From Deltaproteobacteria bacterium (lineage in GTDB: Bacteria > Desulfobacterota > Desulfomonilia > UBA1062): a stretch of 5,542 bases of DNA. Below, one piece after another: positions 4,682-5,542 of this stretch. The position numbers were made by a program, and so were the translations under genes. Location: the NCBI GenBank assembly GCA_023230665.1, contig JALNWY010000191.1:1-5542 (forward strand), in the 5' to 3' direction. The notes beneath the pieces are model-generated. The model did not search any database. It had not been told where the DNA came from and saw nothing but the letters and a program-made list of their open reading frames with translations. Within the stretch, counting starts at the first letter, position 1. Every line of letters begins with the position of its first letter.

Positions 4682-4765
4682 GTCTTGCCTCCTTGATGAG
4701 AAAGGGGCAGGACACCCCAAGGGGCAAGTCATGCCCCTTGGGGAATTTTTGTACCTGTTTGTTCA
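4682..4765 (-). promoter_or_regulatory. structured leader RNA 2, before radC (radC-RNA-like)
   Basis: This holds the strongest of the three hairpins: a perfect 12-bp stem CCCCAAGGGGCA/TGCCCCTTGGGG (4715-4726 with 4732-4743) and a 5-base loop. On the minus strand GTCCTGCCCC (4704-4713) comes next, then AAGGAGGCAAGAC and the ATG. GTCCTGCC pairs with GGCAAGAC (4682-4689) at 7 of 8 positions (one C-A mismatch). No T-run follows on the gene's strand. An upstream T-rich stretch exists only on the opposite strand. Confidence 0.75.
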
Positions 4766-5041
4766 TTACTGCACTTCGTTTCTTTCCGTGATCAAAGCCA
4801 TGCCGGCGATGTAATCTCCCGGCATGCCGCCGGACATCTGCAGCAGCAGAGTCGCTGGAATATTGACCTGGTGGGGCTTGAACTTACCCTCCTCGTCGAT
4901 CCACATAATGCGACCGTCTTCCAGGTAAACCGCTTCCACATGGGAACACTCCAGGAGAGAATACATTTCGTCCAGGGTAAAATGGTCTCCCTGGGCTGAC
5001 ACCTCGGCTTTTGATCCATTCGTTGTTATGAGAATTGCCAT
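4766..5041 (-). CDS. DUF3846-like protein
   Basis: A 91-residue cytoplasmic protein resembling the DUF3846 family of plasmid and phage genes, whose function is unknown. It opens AILITTNGSKAEVSAQGDHFTLDEMYSLLE, a small beta-rich start with one helix. Its core reads VEAVYLEDGRIMWIDEEGKFKPHQVNIPAT (35-64), which matches the family pattern of a hydrophobic strand, a DGR/DGQ turn, then V-D/N-EEGK and N..AT. It ends GDYIAGMALITERNEV, the usual closing strand. The ATG at 5041 has AAGGAGG 6 bases upstream. The alternative ATG at 5071 would read through the leader structure and add an unrelated SLSQTRRQD segment. It lies between two structured leaders in the operon. I assigned the family from memory of its consensus. 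Confidence 0.75.
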   Translation of the reverse strand: MAILITTNGSKAEVSAQGDHFTLDEMYSLLECSHVEAVYLEDGRIMWIDEEGKFKPHQVNIPATLLLQMSGGMPGDYIAGMALITERNEVQ

Positions 5042-5124
5042 ATCTTGCCTCCTTGTTTGTGATAGGGACAAGACCGCCCCGGGGGCGTATTGCCCCTGAC
5101 GGGATTGTTTTCCGTATATATTTT
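5042..5124 (-). promoter_or_regulatory. structured leader RNA 3, before the DUF3846 gene (radC-RNA-like)
   Basis: Inner hairpin GGGGC-AATAC-GCCCC (5092-5096 with 5082-5086) with outer pairs CCCG/CGGG (5100-5103 with 5078-5081) and a 3-base bulge. GTCTTGTCCC (5065-5074) follows, then AAGGAGGCAAGAT and the ATG. GTCTTGTC pairs with GGCAAGAT (5042-5049) over all 8 positions if two G-U pairs are allowed. Both departures from leader 1, at opposite ends of this pairing, keep it. Confidence 0.75.
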
Positions 5125-5331
5125 TCAGTTGTGCATTCCCATCTTCTCCGCCTCAAAATGCAGCATGGCCATTCCGGAAAGAACGATTCCGTCCAGGTCT
5201 TCCTTGTGGGCCAAATGCATGAGGTCGGTGATCAGATCGGTTATGCCGGTTTCATAGCTGTCCAGAAGCTCGCCTTTTAAGCGGCAGTACTCCTTCAGGA
5301 CTGCCTCAGCCAGTTCTATTCTTGATTTCAT
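5125..5331 (-). CDS. small conserved-looking hypothetical protein
   Basis: I do not recognise a named family. The protein has 68 residues, is acidic and is predicted to be mostly helical. It opens with SRIELAEAVLKEYCRLKGELLDSYETGITDLITDLMHLAHKE and closes with GIVLSGMAMLHFEAEKMG. The TDLITDLMHLA...HFEAE pattern resembles small uncharacterised proteins on plasmids and phages, from memory only. No HTH, metal motif or membrane segment is visible. The ATG at 5331 has GAGG 7 bases upstream and overlaps an upstream frame's stop as ATGA, which supports a coupled operon. Unlike the next three genes it has no GGGGC hairpin leader. Confidence 0.7.
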   Translation of the reverse strand: MKSRIELAEAVLKEYCRLKGELLDSYETGITDLITDLMHLAHKEDLDGIVLSGMAMLHFEAEKMGMHN

Positions 5332-5540
5332 ATTTTCACCTCATTATCGTTGACTGGATGTTTCGTACTCTGCTGGATATGCATGCTTTGCAGTGTTCTT
5401 CGCGACACCCTGCAGATAAGATGAGTCTCCAGGCAGAGCAGCCGAAGCGGCCTGCAGCTGATGATCTTGAAGCGGGTTCGCGCCCGGCCATCCTGGAAGG
5501 AAATCGGCCTGGTTTCGATAATCGCATCTTTGGTGAGCCG
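5328..5540 (-). CDS. 3' end of an unidentified gene, cut by the right edge
   Basis: This minus-strand frame is open from the right edge for 70 codons. It ends in a TGA that overlaps the ATG of the next gene by the ATGA arrangement. Its first part (LTKDAIIETRPISFQDGRARTRFKII) looks protein-like and is rich in G/C at third positions. The later part is Cys/Arg/Leu-rich and less convincing. The two other minus frames are also open for more than 60 codons: one stops at 5344-5346, the other at 5336-5338. The choice therefore rests on the coupling overlap and base use. A frameshifted or ended gene is possible. No family is recognised. Confidence 0.4.
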   Translation of the reverse strand, partial: RLTKDAIIETRPISFQDGRARTRFKIISCRPLRLLCLETHLICRVSRRTLQSMHIQQSTKHPVNDNEVKI

Positions 5541-5542
5541 GA

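Noticed and set aside
4682..4732. 17-codon N-terminal extension of RadC from the ATG at 4732
   Set aside because: It would run through the structured leader, has no ribosome-binding site, and leaves the excellent AAGGAGG site before 4681 unexplained.
4715..4750. Radc-leader hairpin followed by AATTTTT read as a plus-strand terminator
   Set aside because: The stem is one of three copies in equivalent leader positions on the minus strand, and no plus-strand gene needs a terminator here.
5042..5071. Longer start at 5071 for the DUF3846 gene
   Set aside because: The added residues derive from leader sequence shared with two other genes; the ATG at 5041 has the conserved ribosome-binding site.
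4126..5124. The three GGGGCA-rich intergenic repeats as replication iterons or a CRISPR-like array
   Set aside because: They are about 380-560 bp apart, separated by genes, fixed in position relative to start codons, and vary in sequence while keeping pairing; that fits leader RNA, not iterons or CRISPR repeats.

Overview
The window looks like part of the backbone of a plasmid or integrative element from a Gram-negative bacterium. A sulfate-reducing or related Desulfobacterota lineage is my best guess, from the DUF932 / short RadC / DUF3846 gene set and the moderate base composition. That guess is inference and I cannot name the host. Every convincing gene lies on the minus strand, so transcription runs from high to low coordinates. 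No rRNA, tRNA, CRISPR array, transposase or integrase is visible.

In order of transcription: (1) 5542-3298 is a close-packed run of small accessory genes. It holds an edge-truncated reading frame, a 68-residue conserved-looking hypothetical, a DUF3846 protein, a short RadC/JAMM protein and a DUF932 protein, and it ends at a strong intrinsic terminator (3249-3274). The last three genes are each preceded by an 80-nt leader built on one plan: a GGGGC/GCCCC hairpin, then a GTCTTGCCCC-like segment, then AAGGAGGCAAGA directly before the start codon. The middle segment is complementary to the ribosome-binding site. (2) 3243-2560 is a higBA toxin-antitoxin cassette with its own promoter and terminator. 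Its terminator is a near copy of the one that ends the DUF932 operon, so a 33-nt direct repeat flanks the cassette. (3) 2548-1463 is a partition-type operon: a small ParA ATPase followed by an overlapping ribbon-helix-helix gene. A perfect 18-bp palindrome lies on its promoter. (4) 1462-1 holds a 300-base AT-rich control region with repeated TAATCG/CGATTA operator boxes, then a hipB-hipA toxin-antitoxin pair with a 4-base stop/start overlap. hipA runs off the left edge after 264 codons.

Two toxin-antitoxin systems on either side of a ParA/RHH partition operon make a compact maintenance block. The DUF3846-radC-DUF932 genes look like the early or establishment genes of a mobile element. Their repeated leaders suggest shared post-transcriptional control and are the most interesting feature here. 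They recall the published 'radC RNA motif', which I could not test.
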